The translations under genes and the position numbers were made by a program. Shown here one piece after another: positions 45,110 to 57,149 of a stretch of DNA of 64,000 bases (position 1 is its first letter; the number at the start of each line of letters is the position of its first letter). The notes below the pieces were generated by a model. That model saw nothing but the letters and a program-made list of their open reading frames with translations. It made no database searches and was not told the origin of the DNA. The stretch comes from Amoebophrya sp. A120 (taxonomy: Eukaryota > Sar > Dinophyceae > Syndiniales > Amoebophryaceae): positions 3,836,947-3,900,946 of the forward strand of contig CAJINV010000002.1 of assembly GCA_905178155.1 (NCBI GenBank). Direction: 5' to 3'.

Positions 45110-48100
45110 ATGAGTTCGTCCGGTGCAGCTGGTGGCCACCCGAACAACAAGTCGCCCCCTCCCTCGGCCGGGGGCGAGATGCGCGGCATGACGTCCTCGC
45201 GCGAGCTATCCTTTTGTAAAAACATCCCCACCTCGTAGTCAAGATGGGGAATCTGCTAGACAAATCCAGAAGTTTTGGGGCTCGCGCATGACAAGTTTGG
45301 GGGCGCAGCATAGTCCTGCGTAGGTTTCATCCCAGACGCATCACAAATCCACTCTCTCATGCTGATCCGCGCATGACAAGTTACCCAATACGATGAGAAA
45401 ATGCCCGTCATGCGGAGCCGCATGATAAATGTTTTCTAGGCAGGCAGATCTGCATGACAACCCTGGGATGGGGACGTTTTTACTCTGGATACGAGCTGAG
45501 TCCGGTCGACGGCGAGCACGACTTTATCCAGGACGAGCTTCTGCTGACAAGCCGCACGGTATGAGAGTGCACAACTCCCCGTTTCCCTCATTTGTCATGC
45601 GAAATCCCCAATGATCCAATTGCTACCTTGTGGCAATGTTCGCATGGCAAATTCCGGAAGCCCAAACAGTACTACATCTTCACTAGGCGCACCACGAACT
45701 TGTCATGCACAGGCTCTACGCGTGCTAGTGTTTGTATTGCTATCCATGCCATACAAATGAGGGGGGAGAGGGAGCTGTGCACTCTCATACACTGCGGCGG
45801 ATCTGAAACAGAGACGGAGGTGGATCGACTATCTACTCGTCGCGGGACTGGTAATATTCGCGACGGGAATCTTGCTCGATTTCTGTCTGGACACGGGCGT
45901 CTGCTTCCACAAGAAATCCGCCCTCCCGCGGCGGGACGACGTTCTCTCGGGGAAGAAGCCCGAAAAAGAAACCACGACCGCCACGGGGGCGCTCAACAAG
46001 GAACCGACGGCACGGGACAACTCGCAAGGAAAGAAGGGCAGTGCTAGTGCCAGTGCCAAGAGCCCGCAAAATACGGAGCTGCCGACCGTGCAGCGCACGA
46101 ACGACAAAGGGGAAACCGTTACCCAGCAGCAATTGGACCACGACTTCGCCAGCGATGCGAATTACCCACTCACGGTGCCGCTGACCTGCGGGAAGAGCCA
46201 ATTCCTTCCCTGCCTCTGGATCCAGAACGGGGGAAGGCGAGGGAAGAAAAAGTTTCTTTTATGGATTGTAAAAATGTCTGGGTCTGGAAACTTGTGATGT
46301 TGGGTGGCGTATCACGAGGAGGCCACAAGTGCTGGCTCAGCATGACAAGTTTTTGAGCTTCTAGGTGCTATGCCTATTCTGCATGACAAACAGCGTTTCT
46401 GCATGACAGAAAAGTGGGGCTCTTGTTGGGTAATGTGCATGACAAGTTTAAGAGTCATGTGAGACAAGCATGACAAACTTGCATTCTTCCAGACCCAGAC
46501 ATTTTTGCACTTGATATCCTTCCGGCTCGGACGATACAACGGGCGCCGTGGAGTTTCCCGCCCTGGTATCAAATGCAAAAATGTCTGGGTCTGGAAAAGT
46601 GGAACTTGTCATGGTAAATCAGGATTATGCAATAAAAATCTGTGTTGCATGATGACCAAAAGGTGTCCACTTTTGACCAAGTTGAGAAGCAGTTTCTGAT
46701 GCAGGATAGGCATGATGGAGACCTCGCAGAAGCTGTGATGCTAGGATCTGCATTCCAAACCTCATTGGCCATTCAAAATGTGCATGACAAGTCTTGCATT
46801 CTTCCAGACCCAGACATTTTTGCATTTGATACCTGGAACCCAGCGACAAGACGACACTGAAGCTCGAGTTTGTCATCCTAAACGATGACACCCCGAGCGA
46901 CATCGCAGCCACTGAGGACTGGAAGGACCACGGCTTTCTCACGTCGGCTCCGTTTCTATGAAAGTGCACAACTCCCCCTCCCCCTCCTATGGATGGCATC
47001 CACAGCAACACAAGTGCTGGCACAGATGCGGCTTTTGCATGACAGATTCGCGACCGATTCTAGTGCAGTTTCGGCTTCGAGAATCTGTCATGCAAGCAGT
47101 GCCACCGGGCAAAGGGGGGATTTGGCATTTTGCATGACAAATGAGGGGGAGGGGGAATTATGCACTCCCATAGTTTCCCACCAAGCCGGAAGTGGAGAAC
47201 TTCTACCTGGAAAACCACTACTATGGTAGTGTCAGGATGGAAATCGACAGAGTTGAAATAATTTGTGATGCATCAAATGCAACCCACAGAATGCCTGTCT
47301 TGCAGAGTAGGCAAGGCAGGCAGATTGCAAGCCTGTTGCGGGGTTGTTGAAACTGAGCTGCTAAAGTAGCATGACAAAAGGCGTCTTCCTTACCCAAACA
47401 GCATGACAAGCTGGATTTCGGTTCTACCCAAATTTGTCATGCGCCACTTGGAAGCTTGGTTACAACTGGCGTCCATTTTATGCATGGCGAATCATTTCAA
47501 TTTTGACGATTTCAATCCTGACACTTCCATAGCTACTACGCAAGCGACGACATGGAACTCTCTTCGACCCTCGTGCAGGGCAAAAACGCGGCGCAGAAAC
47601 CGCTGAAAAACTCGAATTTGCAGCAGACGCACCTCGGCGGAGGCGGGAGCAGTAGTAGTAGCAGTTCTTTCAATATCGCATGAAAAAAGTGTTACAGTTA
47701 CACATTTGTTGGAATTTCAGCATCACAAAGTTGCTCTGCATGTCAAGGAATAAAACTTGTGATGCGCAGACTATAAGGGAAAACACGAATGAAATGAGGC
47801 TGGCAGGCATTTCCTGCATGACAGAGGTTGTCTGTCTTGCTTGTCTTGCATCAGAGTGTGGAACTGTATTAACAATTTTTTCTCACGATATTTAGTGCAG
47901 CCTCTTTCATCCAGATTGACGAGAAAGAGGAGCTACCAAATGTAAATATGTCTGGATCTGGAAGATTCCCAGGTTTGTCATGCATATTTTGCATGACCCA
48001 TGACGCCTGTGATGCATGACCTAGCATCGCAGAGTTTTAGGGGGCTTCCTTATGCCCAATCCGCATGAGAAATATTGCCCGCTCCTTGTAGCAGAAACTG

Positions 48101-51100
48101 CGCTCCTCTTGCTAGTCATGTATATACAGATTTTTTATTTTTTAGGATTCAAGGAGAGCATCACAAATTGCAATCTTTCAGAGGACCCAGACATATTTGT
48201 ATTTGATAGGAGCCGCTGCCCTCGGCCGCCAGCGTCCTGGAAAAGAGAAGAAGCGTCGCAGAACTTCTAGTAGAGGACAAGTCCGACTACGATCATGATG
48301 ATCTTTCGTTTTCGAAGTTACTAGAAGTGGGAACTTCTACAGGTGGCGGTGGACAACAACCTGCGCCACAGCAGGAACATGTGCTGCTGCACAGTACAGC
48401 AGGAGAAGGAACAAGCGCGGCGGGAACAACAAATCCTGGAAGTAGAGAAGTTGCGGACCTGATGTCGGGAAAAAGTTCTTCCTCTTTCGCGCAAAGCCGG
48501 GCCGCGGTGGGAGTCGCGGATCGTTCGCAGGAGGAGGAGGTCCATCCTGTCATGACAGTGGCAACGACCTTGGCAGAGGACGGGACGGCGACCCTGGACG
48601 ATTCTTCGGTGCAAAATTTCGAGCAGCGGTTTCTTGCGTCCGCGCTGCAGCGACAGGAGATGAAGGAGCAGAAAATATTAACGGAGGGGACGCAGCATGG
48701 AGTAGTACTACAACTACCAGCAGAGAACAACAACAACCTGGCCCCGCGGTCGCGTCTCGCCTCGACGTTTTTGCAACAAAGCAACAAGAGGAACAAAGAG
48801 AACAAGTTCAACGACAAGGTTTCGATGGGCAACAAGAACCAAATGAAACCGGGACTTCCGACCGGGTCTTCCTCCAAAATCGCCATGGCATCCTTGTGTA
48901 ACGGGCAGCCAGCCATGTTTCTCGTATGCATTGCAAATATCGATCTGGGTCTGGAAAGATTCGAACTTGTGATGCGCATTTCACAACGCACACAAATCTC
49001 TCATGGATGCATAGGCAGCAAAAGTTAATACCCATTTCCTGTCATCCGAACAATAGAGGACTTCTCATGCGGCTTAGGCATTGCGTATACCTTCTCTAAA
49101 CCTGTGATGCTAGGGCGTCCATGCCAGACCTTCCGTGTCATGCGAAAACAGCATGACAATCTTGCAGATCTAGACATGCTTGCATTTGATATCTCGATTC
49201 AGATGACGAATTTCGGGACGCACTGGGCCACACGGACATCAACCAAATGGATAATTCGGCCGTGATATCCTATGTAAAAACATCCCCACCCCATAGTCAA
49301 GATGGGGAATCGGCTAGACAAATCCGCAAGTCTTGGCTGTTTGGCATGACAAATTTGGACTCGTAGTGTAGTGCTGTTTGAGGTAGTTCAGCAGCATTAG
49401 AGACCTTGACCTAGTGCATCATGCTGATTGGAGCATGACAAATTCCAAAACACGACTAGAGAATGCTTCTCATGGGGCTGCGCATGAGAAACATTTTCAG
49501 CATGCAGATTTGCATTACAGCTATGGGATGGGGACTTTTTTAAATACGATACGTGAAAGAAATTTTGGACGAGCTTGCTTTCATCGCGGGGCAAAAGGGC
49601 TGGTCAGCTTGCATGTACATATCAAATGCAAAAATGTCTGGGTCTGGAAGACTGCCAGGTTTGTGTTGCATATTCTGCATCAGCCACGAAGCCTGTAATG
49701 CATGGCCTAGCATCACAGATTTTTAGAAGGCTTTGTGATGCCTATTCCGCATGAGAGATACCCTCTCCACGTGGCACAAACTGGCCTCGTCTTGCTGGTC
49801 ATGCAACACAGATTTGTTTCGAATTGAAAGACAGCATCACAAGTTGGATCCTTCCAGACCCAGACATTTTTACATTTGATAGTACATCGCCGAGGACGAC
49901 TTCGAGTGCACGGATGACGTGCACTATCCAAGAAGAGAACGTTGTTAGAGTAAATCTGTGATGCGCAATATGCAAAATGATTGCGTCTGTCATGCTTGGC
50001 ATGCGTCGTAGGGTCCATTAAAGGGCGTTTTCACGTACTATCTGCGCATGACAGTAGTTTTTTGCGGTCATGTCAGACAAAGTTGTAATGCTGTTCCTCC
50101 AAAAAAGTTACACCTACATTGTTTTTTTCTTGGATATGCACCCACACCGCATCAGAAGCTACTTGGAGGTATAAAGTAAATGCAGAAAAACAATGTAATT
50201 TAGAGTCATGATTTTGCATACTGCATACGACTAATTCTTTGTGTAGATGAAGCAATACCAGCAGGAACCAGGGAAGATCATAGGTTCTTTCTGATTTGTT
50301 GCGATCATTCTGACAGGATGTTGAAAAAATATGCAACAAAAATAAACAGTCTACGATGCTGATCACTGGCGTCGTTTTCTCGGCGTACCTATACGACTAC
50401 TCCGGGCCGTCTTTCTCTGCGGTACGGATTGCAAATGCGTCTGTGGCTGGCGGGGTCGTGCAAACTTGTCATGCTGCTTTTGGATAATGTTAAAAAAAGT
50501 CTGTATTGCATGATGAGCAACTACAAGAGGAGTTCAGTTTTTGTGTCGCAGATGAGAGGACAGCCCTTCTCTTCATGCGGGAGAAAAACCGGTGACCATG
50601 CTGGGGCACACATCACAGACATCTTGGGTCATGCAAAAGGTGCATGAGAAACGTTGCACTCTTGTTGTCCAGACCCAGACGTACTTAGGTTTGATACCTG
50701 GAAGAAAAAGACAAAGTCGTCGCGGCGGAGAAGAAATCAATTTTGGCGAAGGCCTATGCGTTGCAAAAGTATCGTACTCATAGGTACTAATTGCAGATAT
50801 GCATAGCAAATCGCTTTCCCATGCTAAAACAGCATTGCAAATAATCCCATGATCTGTCATGCTAAGTCTTTGTCTTGCAGGTTAGATACTAGTCCGATGC
50901 TTTTGCATTGCATCAGCTCGGCTCGGTTGCGTTTGTGATGCAGAATCAAAACAAACTCGCGGACATCGCCGACGATGGGCTGCCGGTGATATGAGAGTGC
51001 ACAACTCGTCCCTCCCTCCCTCATTTGTATAGCATGAACGGCAATGCAAGCGCCAGCAAGAATGCCGGTCTTGCATGACAAATTTGCACAGAAGTGTAGT

Positions 51101-51620
51101 CCTGTTTGGGCTCCTTCCGGAGTTTCTCATGCAAATACTGCCGAGAGGCACAGCCTGGATTTGGTATTTTGCATGACAAATGAGAGGGAGGGGGAGTTGT
51201 GCACTGTCATAGGTGAAGAGCTTTCTCTATAAGGTACGTACCTATTTTCTCAGGATCGTAGTTTCATCTCTACTCCTGCTGTTATGAAGCTGTCTACAAA
51301 TAAGTAGAAAGAGAACTACGCATTGTTATGGCATGACAATGAAACACTCTCAAGCTGTTCAAGATTGATTTTCTCCAAAACATCAGACGCGCAAGGACCT
51401 GGACCTGTCCAGTCGCTTCAACCTGGGTTGGTTCTACGTGCTGTGGCCCGATTATCCTGGCGAAGAATACAATTGTACGTCTACTTATTTTTACCCAAAG
51501 AATAAGAAACACGGTTGTGACGGATCATGTGGGTGCAGCTTAGTAACCGAAAAAAAGTCAGGTGCTGTCGTGTTTGTCATGCGGCTTGATGACAGACTGT
51601 GCAGGTGCATTATCGTGTGA
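45110..51620 (+). CDS. Single-pass membrane protein of unknown function
   Basis: Eighteen exons give about 787 residues if the last exon runs to TGA at 51618. The start is ATG at 45110 (MSSSGAAGGH). One membrane helix (~65-88, YLLVAGLVIFATGILLDF) separates a short polar N-terminus from a long chain with a Cys-containing part (VPLTCGKSQFLPCLW), an acidic/Gln-rich low-complexity region and a conserved-looking C-terminal part (LGSVAFVMQNQNKLAD, then FNLGWFYVLWPDYPGEEYN). No family was recognised. The 3' end is uncertain: a strong donor-like GTACGTC at 51475 may start another intron, with acceptors near 51561 or 51604. Fifteen introners and two GT-AG introns interrupt it, the highest intron density in the window. 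Confidence 0.75.
45207..45491 (+). mobile_element. Introner, family E
   Basis: 285 bp. Flanks cgagc/cgagc are identical. Joins TSSREL|SPVDGE. Confidence 0.9.
45560..45789 (+). mobile_element. Introner, family F
   Basis: 230 bp. Flanks cacgg/cactg (4/5). Joins LLTSRT|AADLKQ, just before the membrane helix. Confidence 0.88.
46260..46516 (+). mobile_element. Introner, family A
   Basis: 257 bp. Flanks tcttt/tcctt (4/5). Joins GKKKF|(L/P)SGSDDT. Confidence 0.85.
46567..46831 (+). mobile_element. Introner, family A
   Basis: 265 bp. Flanks cctgg/cctgg are identical. Joins VEFPAL|EPSDKT. Only 45 nt of exon separates it from the previous introner. Confidence 0.9.
46957..47172 (+). mobile_element. 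Introner, family F
   Basis: 216 bp. Flanks gtttc/gtttc are identical. Joins TSAPF|PTKPEV. Confidence 0.9.
47222..47531 (+). mobile_element. Introner, family C
   Basis: 310 bp. Flanks actac/gctac (4/5). Joins YLENHY|YASDDM. Confidence 0.88.
47674..47890 (+). mobile_element. Introner, family B variant
   Basis: 217 bp. Flanks ttcaa/tttag (3/5). Joins SSSSF, one residue, then AASFIQ. Closely similar to the element at 59335, including an internal GGGAAAACACGAAT. Confidence 0.82.
47934..48208 (+). mobile_element. Introner, family A
   Basis: 275 bp. Flanks ggagc/ggagc are identical. Joins IDEKEE|PLPSAA. Starts TACC instead of TATC. Confidence 0.88.
48925..49191 (+). mobile_element. Introner, family A
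   Basis: 267 bp. Flanks tctcg/tctcg are identical. Joins QPAMFL|DSDDEF. Internally like the element at 16782 (CGATCTGGGTCTGGAA). Confidence 0.88.
49266..49551 (+). mobile_element. Introner, family E
   Basis: 286 bp. Flanks cgtga/cgtga are identical. Joins MDNSAV|KEILDE. Confidence 0.9.
49620..49881 (+). mobile_element. Introner, family A
   Basis: 262 bp. Flanks gtaca/gtaca are identical. Joins WSACMY|IAEDDF. Confidence 0.9.
49925..50136 (+). mobile_element. Introner, family B
   Basis: 212 bp. Flanks tgcac/tgcac are identical. Joins CTDDVH|PHRIRS. Internally like the element at 2000. Confidence 0.88.
50169..50349 (+). other. GT-AG spliceosomal intron
   Basis: 181 bp. Donor GTATAAAG, acceptor AATAAACAG. 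Joins IRSYLE|STMLIT. AT-rich, without TIRs. Confidence 0.78.
50423..50696 (+). mobile_element. Introner, family A, diverged
   Basis: 274 bp. Flanks tgcgg/cctgg (2/5). Joins GPSFSA|EEKDKV. The left TIR is degenerate (GCGTCTGTGGCTGG). Confidence 0.78.
50755..50914 (+). mobile_element. Introner, family D
   Basis: 160 bp, ending CATC. Flanks aggcc/agctc (3/5). Joins KSILAK, one residue, then GSVAFV. Confidence 0.78.
50990..51211 (+). mobile_element. Introner, family F
   Basis: 222 bp. Flanks ggtga/ggtga are identical. Joins DDGLPV|KSFLYK. The next exon is only 17 nt long. Confidence 0.9.
51234..51386 (+). other. GT-AG spliceosomal intron
   Basis: 153 bp. Donor GTACGTACC, acceptor AAAACATCAG. 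Joins SFLYK|TRKDLD. Confidence 0.78.
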
Positions 51621-52015
51621 AGAAGCTTGCTGTCTTCACCTTCCGCCTGCCCCGGCAAAAATGAAAGGCGCTGTTTTCTGGTGACAATATTAAATGATGT
51701 ACAAAAAATTTCCTGTCCATACCGTTGCGGACAACCCAGAATTTTATCAGGCGTGCGAACGGGCAGGGCGAAATCTGGCCGCCATCACGATAAAATATCA
51801 CAAAACGGTACTACTAGGAAAGATGGGAATTGTTTTCGGCGTTTTATTTTTACCGCGTAGCTGTTGTTGATGCATGTTCATGTAGTACCTAACGTTCTAT
51901 TGTGTTCTTGTCATCGATCCCATTTCTTGCTGGTACGTCGCGGCGACTGCAGTGACTAGAAGGCTTAGTGGTTGTGGCGCTAAGGAGACATCAGTAAATC
52001 AACTGTAAGCACAAA
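51621..52015. other. Short intergenic region
   Basis: About 0.4 kb between the membrane-protein gene and the next start codon. If the alternative last exon of the upstream gene is used, its coding end moves to about 51680. Nothing else was recognised. Confidence 0.5.
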
Positions 52016-53243
52016 ATGCAACCTGTCCAGGTTGCTAAATACCCGCACCTGATTCCGCTGTCCACCCTCCGGCTGCAGTTTCCCGAGCACGTGCGCTCGA
52101 ATGAGAAGGCGGTTTCGGCCACGTTCAAGGGCTTTCTGGTGCAACTAAAAAACCACTACCCGGAGTCCCTCACGGCGAAAGTTCCGGCGCCCAAGCGCGT
52201 CGAAGTGCGCACGGTGACGGAGGTTCACGGCGACAACGCGGAGGATTCCAGCGCCGGAAAGCGACTTAGTGAAGCGGAACTGTACGAGAAAGCTGTCCGG
52301 AAAGTGCTGGAGCTAGATTCCATCGACAGTGCAAGCAACGCCTTTCTCCAACCCGCAGGCGCGGCGGGCGGACGGAGTAGTGCTTCATCTGCGGCCCACC
52401 ACCTCGGGGACGAGGAGGGGACCAGCAGTGGCGAAGCCGGTGACGCTGCAGCCGTCCTATCAAATGTAAAAATGTCTACTGGGTCTGGAAGAATACAAGA
52501 TTTGTCATGCATGTTTCATATGACCCATGATGCTTGAGATGCATGACCTAGCATCGCAGACATTTAGAGGGCTTCCTGATGCACCTGCCGCATGAGAAAT
52601 GCCCTGTCCGGGTAGCACAAACTGCACCCCTCTTGCTGGTCATGCAATACAAATTTTTTTACCGTCCAAGAACAGCATGACAAGTTGCATTCTTCCAGAC
52701 CCAGACATTTTTACATTTGATACGTCCGCACCGGGCACGAAAGCGTGACACAGTTGGGGGACATATCGTGAGTAAAAAAGTCTCCACACCAGAGTCAAGA
52801 TGGGAAATCTGCTAGACAAATGAAAAAGCTTTGGTTGTTTCGCATGACAAGCCTTTCCCCGTAAAGTGCAGTCCTGCTTAGCTAGTTCCGAAGCATCACA
52901 GATCTAGCCCAGCATGCTCATTCGAGCATCACAAATTACAAAACACGACTAGAAAATGGCCCTCATGGGGCGTCGCATGAGAAACTTTTTTGGCATGCAG
53001 ATTTGCATGACAGCTCTGGGGAGGTGGGGACGTTTTTACTCAGAATAGGACACGGCGTTTACGAACTCGGGCGACGGGAGTCGGTACGCCGAGGCCAGCG
53101 AGGAGCCAGACACCATTGAGCCGGCCAGCGACGAAGCGGTGCTCGGTTCTTCATCTCCTGCGAAAGAAGAGCGGGAGAAAAAGGATTCGGTCACGTCGTA
53201 CTCCGAGCGTCCATTGGGGAAACGCAGCCATCGCCACCGGTAG
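52016..53243 (+). CDS. Small unknown protein
   Basis: Three exons (669 nt) give 222 residues, from ATG at 52016 (MQPVQVAKYPHLIPLS) to TAG at 53241. The first ~60 residues look ordered (TLRLQFPEHVRSNEKAVSAT, then KGFLVQLKNHYPESL). The rest is acidic and Ser/Ala-rich and ends in a basic KRSHRHR tail. No signal peptide, membrane segment or known family was recognised. Both introns are introners with perfect 5-nt flanks (52458 and 52764). Confidence 0.8.
52458..52722 (+). mobile_element. Introner, family A
   Basis: 265 bp. Flanks cgtcc/cgtcc are identical. Joins DAAAV|RTGHES. The left TIR has a 3-nt insertion (GTCTACTGGGTCTGG). Confidence 0.9.
52764..53047 (+). mobile_element. Introner, family E
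   Basis: 284 bp. Flanks ggaca/ggaca are identical. Joins VTQLGD|TAFTNS. Internally close to the family E copy at 59603. Confidence 0.9.
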
Positions 53244-54635
53244 AAGTGGGAGGAAAGGAGTTTTTGGCAATTATGGGAGGTGACAGGAAAATTAAGTACT
53301 ATGTGTTTTACCATGGAGGATCATAGTACTCGTGCTCTTGTAAATAACCGCTTCTCCAGTGGTGAAGATTTTTATTAATGTACAATCAAACGATAACGAA
53401 ACGGAAACGCCGTGGTCGTAGTCTTCGTCATCGACTCGGCGTTGCTAGAATCTTTTATCTTTTACGCAAAATCACATAGAAGATACGCAATACGCAATTC
53501 CTAGAAATCAAGAAAAATATCAGATGCAAGAATGAACTCGAATCAAGATGAGAGAAGTGGAAATAGATGGTCTAGTTTTGTTTGCATGCAAAGCCTTCTG
53601 AAAGAATTAAATCCTGTATCAAATTTATGTTTCCGGCCGACACGGCTATTCTCGTTTTCTGTTACATATTGTACAAAATGTTTCTCGCTGAAGTCTCGGC
53701 TGTGTTGTACCTGTACACGAGACCAAGGAGCCGAAGTATTTGATTCGAACTAGTAGCGGAAATCGCGAAACGACCTGTGTACGCTGATGTCACAACATCT
53801 TGATGCTGTGTTGGATACAAAAACGAACGCTGGATAAAAACGAAAAGAAAAGCCAGGAGGAGCAATCCTGTAGTCACGAGTGCAAAAATAAACAAGTTCT
53901 TGCACTTAGAAATCTACGAATACACATTTTCAAACTGTTTTTGCTCCTCAGGCTGCTTATCCTGTTGCGCACACTGTGCCAAGTTTTTCCACCCGTGCAG
54001 GTTCGCGACCACGATGCAGGAGCATCAACCGGATTTAGGAGAGACACAGGGCAATGAATTTTGAGATCTTCATGTCAGCGCACCTTATTTCCGGATCAGC
54101 ATCTGACACAAAATGTGAAAACGAGAAACATGCGAATCTTGAGTATGAGTTCCCTTGCACAGGCGGCGACTTCGATGTGGTATTGAGACTGCAGATCACT
54201 ACGTACGTACTATTTGGAATCCAAAAAAATTGAAAAGAAAAATGTGTTTTCTGTTGATGTTACTACGAAAGAACAACGACTCTGTAGTATGCTGTGTAAA
54301 AATTCATGGATTGATTCTGATAAATATGATGCACACATTGTTGACATTAAACTTAAACAGCGACAGCACATACCATGAATCCGGTGTAGGGAATATGAGA
54401 AAATAGGTAGACGAAGCAGATTTCAGGTTTTGAGAATCAGCCTCAAGAGGAGCTCCCGGTCCTGCTTCCGGCGTGTCAAAAAATTCGTTCTCTCCACCGG
54501 CGCCGTGGAGAGACAGGCGCACGCTGGTCGTACAGCGAGGACTGAGGACAAGTTTTTAGTGCCTCCATGTGCTACTTCTAGAATAAGTAGAACTTCTTGA
54601 CAAATAAACCACGACATAGATATCACTTGATAAAA
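53244..54635. other. Intergenic region
   Basis: 1.4 kb, AT-rich. Short frames on both strands have no family resemblance. No RNA gene or introner was recognised. Confidence 0.6.
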
Positions 54636-55869
54636 ATGGACGGCGGCAAAAAGCCGGCCGGCGTGGTGAAGGGCGCCCTGAAGCTGAAGGGCGAGCTGCT
54701 GACCGACAAGAAGAAGAAGAAAAAGAAGGACAAAAAGGAGGACAAAGAGGACAAGGAAGAGTATGTGGAACTGAAAAAGGTGGACAACCGGGACTGGATG
54801 CGGACCACGCACTACGCCCAGGAGCAGTCGTTCACAACCCTGAAGGACCTGCAAGCGGACGAGGGCGACCTGATATGCATTGCAAAAGTGTCGTACTCGT
54901 ATAAATGCATTACAAATTTCCGCAGCGTGAGAAATGAAATTTGTGATGCGGATTTAGCTTAAGAAAGAGTAGAGATTTGTAATGCATGATTGCAATACGA
55001 GTACGATACTTTTGCACAGCATACCTGACTGGCGAGGGAAACGTGCAGGCGGGGGACATGAAGTCGTCCGCTTCTTCGTCGTCAGCCGTTTATGCAAGGA
55101 AAAAAGTGTTTAGAGTTACTACACATTGTGTTGCAGAACGTGCAAGACAGACAATCTCTCTCATGCGGAAAAGGCAACATGCGAGCCAGAGCCTCGTTTC
55201 ATCCGTGTTCATTTCCCTTAGGATGTCTGCATTGCTGTTTTTCTGTGCAATGCAGAGCAAGTTTGTGGTGCTGAAGTTGCAACATCAAACGTGTAAAGAA
55301 CTGTAAAACACTTTTTTCTTTGGATACCGTCGTCAAGTTGTCCACCATTATCAAGAAGGAGAACGAGCAGAACAACCCGCAGGGCAGCGGGAACGACCCG
55401 GCCAAGCAATTGCTGACCCGGGGACAGCCCCTGCTAACCGAGTCGCAGAAGTCCTTTCTGATCGCGCAAGAGAAGCGGATGGCGGAGCAGACGGAGAAAG
55501 CGGTGAAGCTGACGCACCGGGAAAAGATGGACCGGTTCAATCGGCACTTGGGGGCGCTTATCCAGTGCAAATATGTCTGGGTCTGGAAAGAACTTGTGAT
55601 GCTACGTGGCGATGATTGAGCATACTCCTGAGAGCAGCCAAGCATGACAAATTTTCGGGACGACGGCGCTTCCTCATGTGTTTTGCGCATGAGAAACTGT
55701 CTGCGTTTTTGCATGACAAAGAATTCGGGCTTTTGTCGGTCACGCAAGACAGATTTTACAGGGGTGCAAGACAAGCAATACAGATTTACAATTTTGCCAG
55801 ACCCAGACATATTTGCATTTGATAGCGCTGTCCGAGCACTTCGACATCCCGCGTGTGGGACCGGGTTAA
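54636..55869 (+). CDS. FAM32A: FAM32A homologue, spliceosomal exon-ligation factor
   Basis: Four exons (567 nt) encode 188 residues. The N-terminus (KGALKLKGELLTD followed by a Lys-rich run) and the C-terminus (HREKMDRFNRHLGALSEHFD, then IPRVGPG) match the two ends of the FAM32A family. In human spliceosomes FAM32A reaches into the active site and promotes the second step, exon ligation. Animal FAM32A is about 110 residues; here an extra ~75-residue segment with a Ser-rich stretch lies between the conserved ends. It ends TAA at 55867. All three of its introns are introners, so making this splicing factor itself depends on splicing them. Assignment rests on sequence pattern only. Confidence 0.82.
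54874..55023 (+). mobile_element. Introner, family D
   Basis: 150 bp. Flanks cctga/cctga are identical. Joins ADEGDL|TGEGNV. Close to the family D consensus. Confidence 0.9.
55091..55326 (+). mobile_element. Introner, family B variant
   Basis: 236 bp. Flanks ccgtt/ccgtc (4/5). Joins SSSSAV|VKLSTI. Confidence 0.87.
55559..55824 (+). mobile_element. Introner, family A
   Basis: 266 bp. Flanks gcgct/gcgct are identical. Joins NRHLGAL|SEHFDI, splitting the most conserved C-terminal motif of FAM32A. Confidence 0.92.
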
Positions 55870-57149
55870 AGAAAAGGACGAGCAGCGGGGAGACTACTTA
55901 CAGTTTGGGATATTTGGGATTTCAATTTCTTTTGTATTTGTTTGAAGTTTATTGCAACCAAATTATTGCGGGAACGAGGACAAGTGCGACAACGAGCTGT
56001 ACCAGGATGAGTTTTAAACGACCACAGCAAGAACTAATTGAACCAGTTGGTCTTCTTGCTCTTGGTCAGACGAAACAGCACAGAGTTGTGTGACCTAGCT
56101 GCAATACAGATTTTGATCCTGAGCCCGAGAAACAAGTAGTTTTTAGCTGCCAAGGTGACTTGAGAAGACACCGTCATCTTCTATAACCGGAAAGATAGAA
56201 GTAGTTCCTTGTCCACCCCAGGTGGACGTAGGTAATATTACGAAAGCGACCTTTCACCTTTCAGCTTTGCCGCTCCTTGACGGGGCCGAGATGAAGAAAC
56301 GAAACTTTTATTGCCCGCCGGCTGTCTCTGATTTTCCGGATGTCTTTCGAAGAAAATTTTTTCTTTAGCGACCAGGTTGATGCCCACCGTGCGGTAGGGT
56401 CCTGTTGTCCTCTGGAAGGGGTCGAACATAATAGGGCTGCTGCAAGTCTACAAAAGTCTAGACTTACAGTTGCCCGTTTGCTTCAAGATGCTTACAAGAT
56501 GCTTACAATTCTTCACCTCGGTTCTTCACGATTGTGTCGATATCGGTGATCCTCATATGATTCTTGAATACCATCTCATGTACGCCACACAGACGAACAA
56601 ATATACTACTACTTCTCGGTTTGATATCTTGATCTTCCATTCGCGGGTTTATTTTTCGGTTGCAGTGAAATAATCATCGATAAAACTCGGCTTCTTTCTC
56701 TTGTCGCATCTTCAACAACGTCGGTTCAACTACCGATTCGGTTGATTTCGCAAAGATGCTATCGGACGCGGTTTTCAACTGTCTGCGCAGCGAAGTAGTC
56801 GGCGCGGTGAAGAAAACAATGTACTTAAAGTAGTTCTAGGCATGGTCTTCACCCTTAGATCAGCGTCGGTTCGTGTTGACAAGCTTGCCTAGTTCGGTGA
56901 TGTTGCGGCTTTATTTAGCTAGAAACGCAAGCTCCGTTTACTATAAGAGGATGAAGTTGTGGTAGTGCTTAAAACTTGTTTTTCGTCTGTTAGTTTTTTT
57001 ACTATGCAGTAGTTTTTCATCAGCTGTAGTTCGCAACATCAAAATACAGGCACTCATTCAAGAATTTATGACCCATTTTTCTTTTTGATTGATTGATTTT
57101 GGTACTACCAACCCGACTTACCATCTCGAGGTTTTTCTCAATCGGGAAA
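55870..57149. other. Intergenic region
   Basis: 1.3 kb, AT-rich, short frames only. A duplicated AAGATGCTTACA word occurs near 56490. Nothing else was recognised. Confidence 0.55.
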
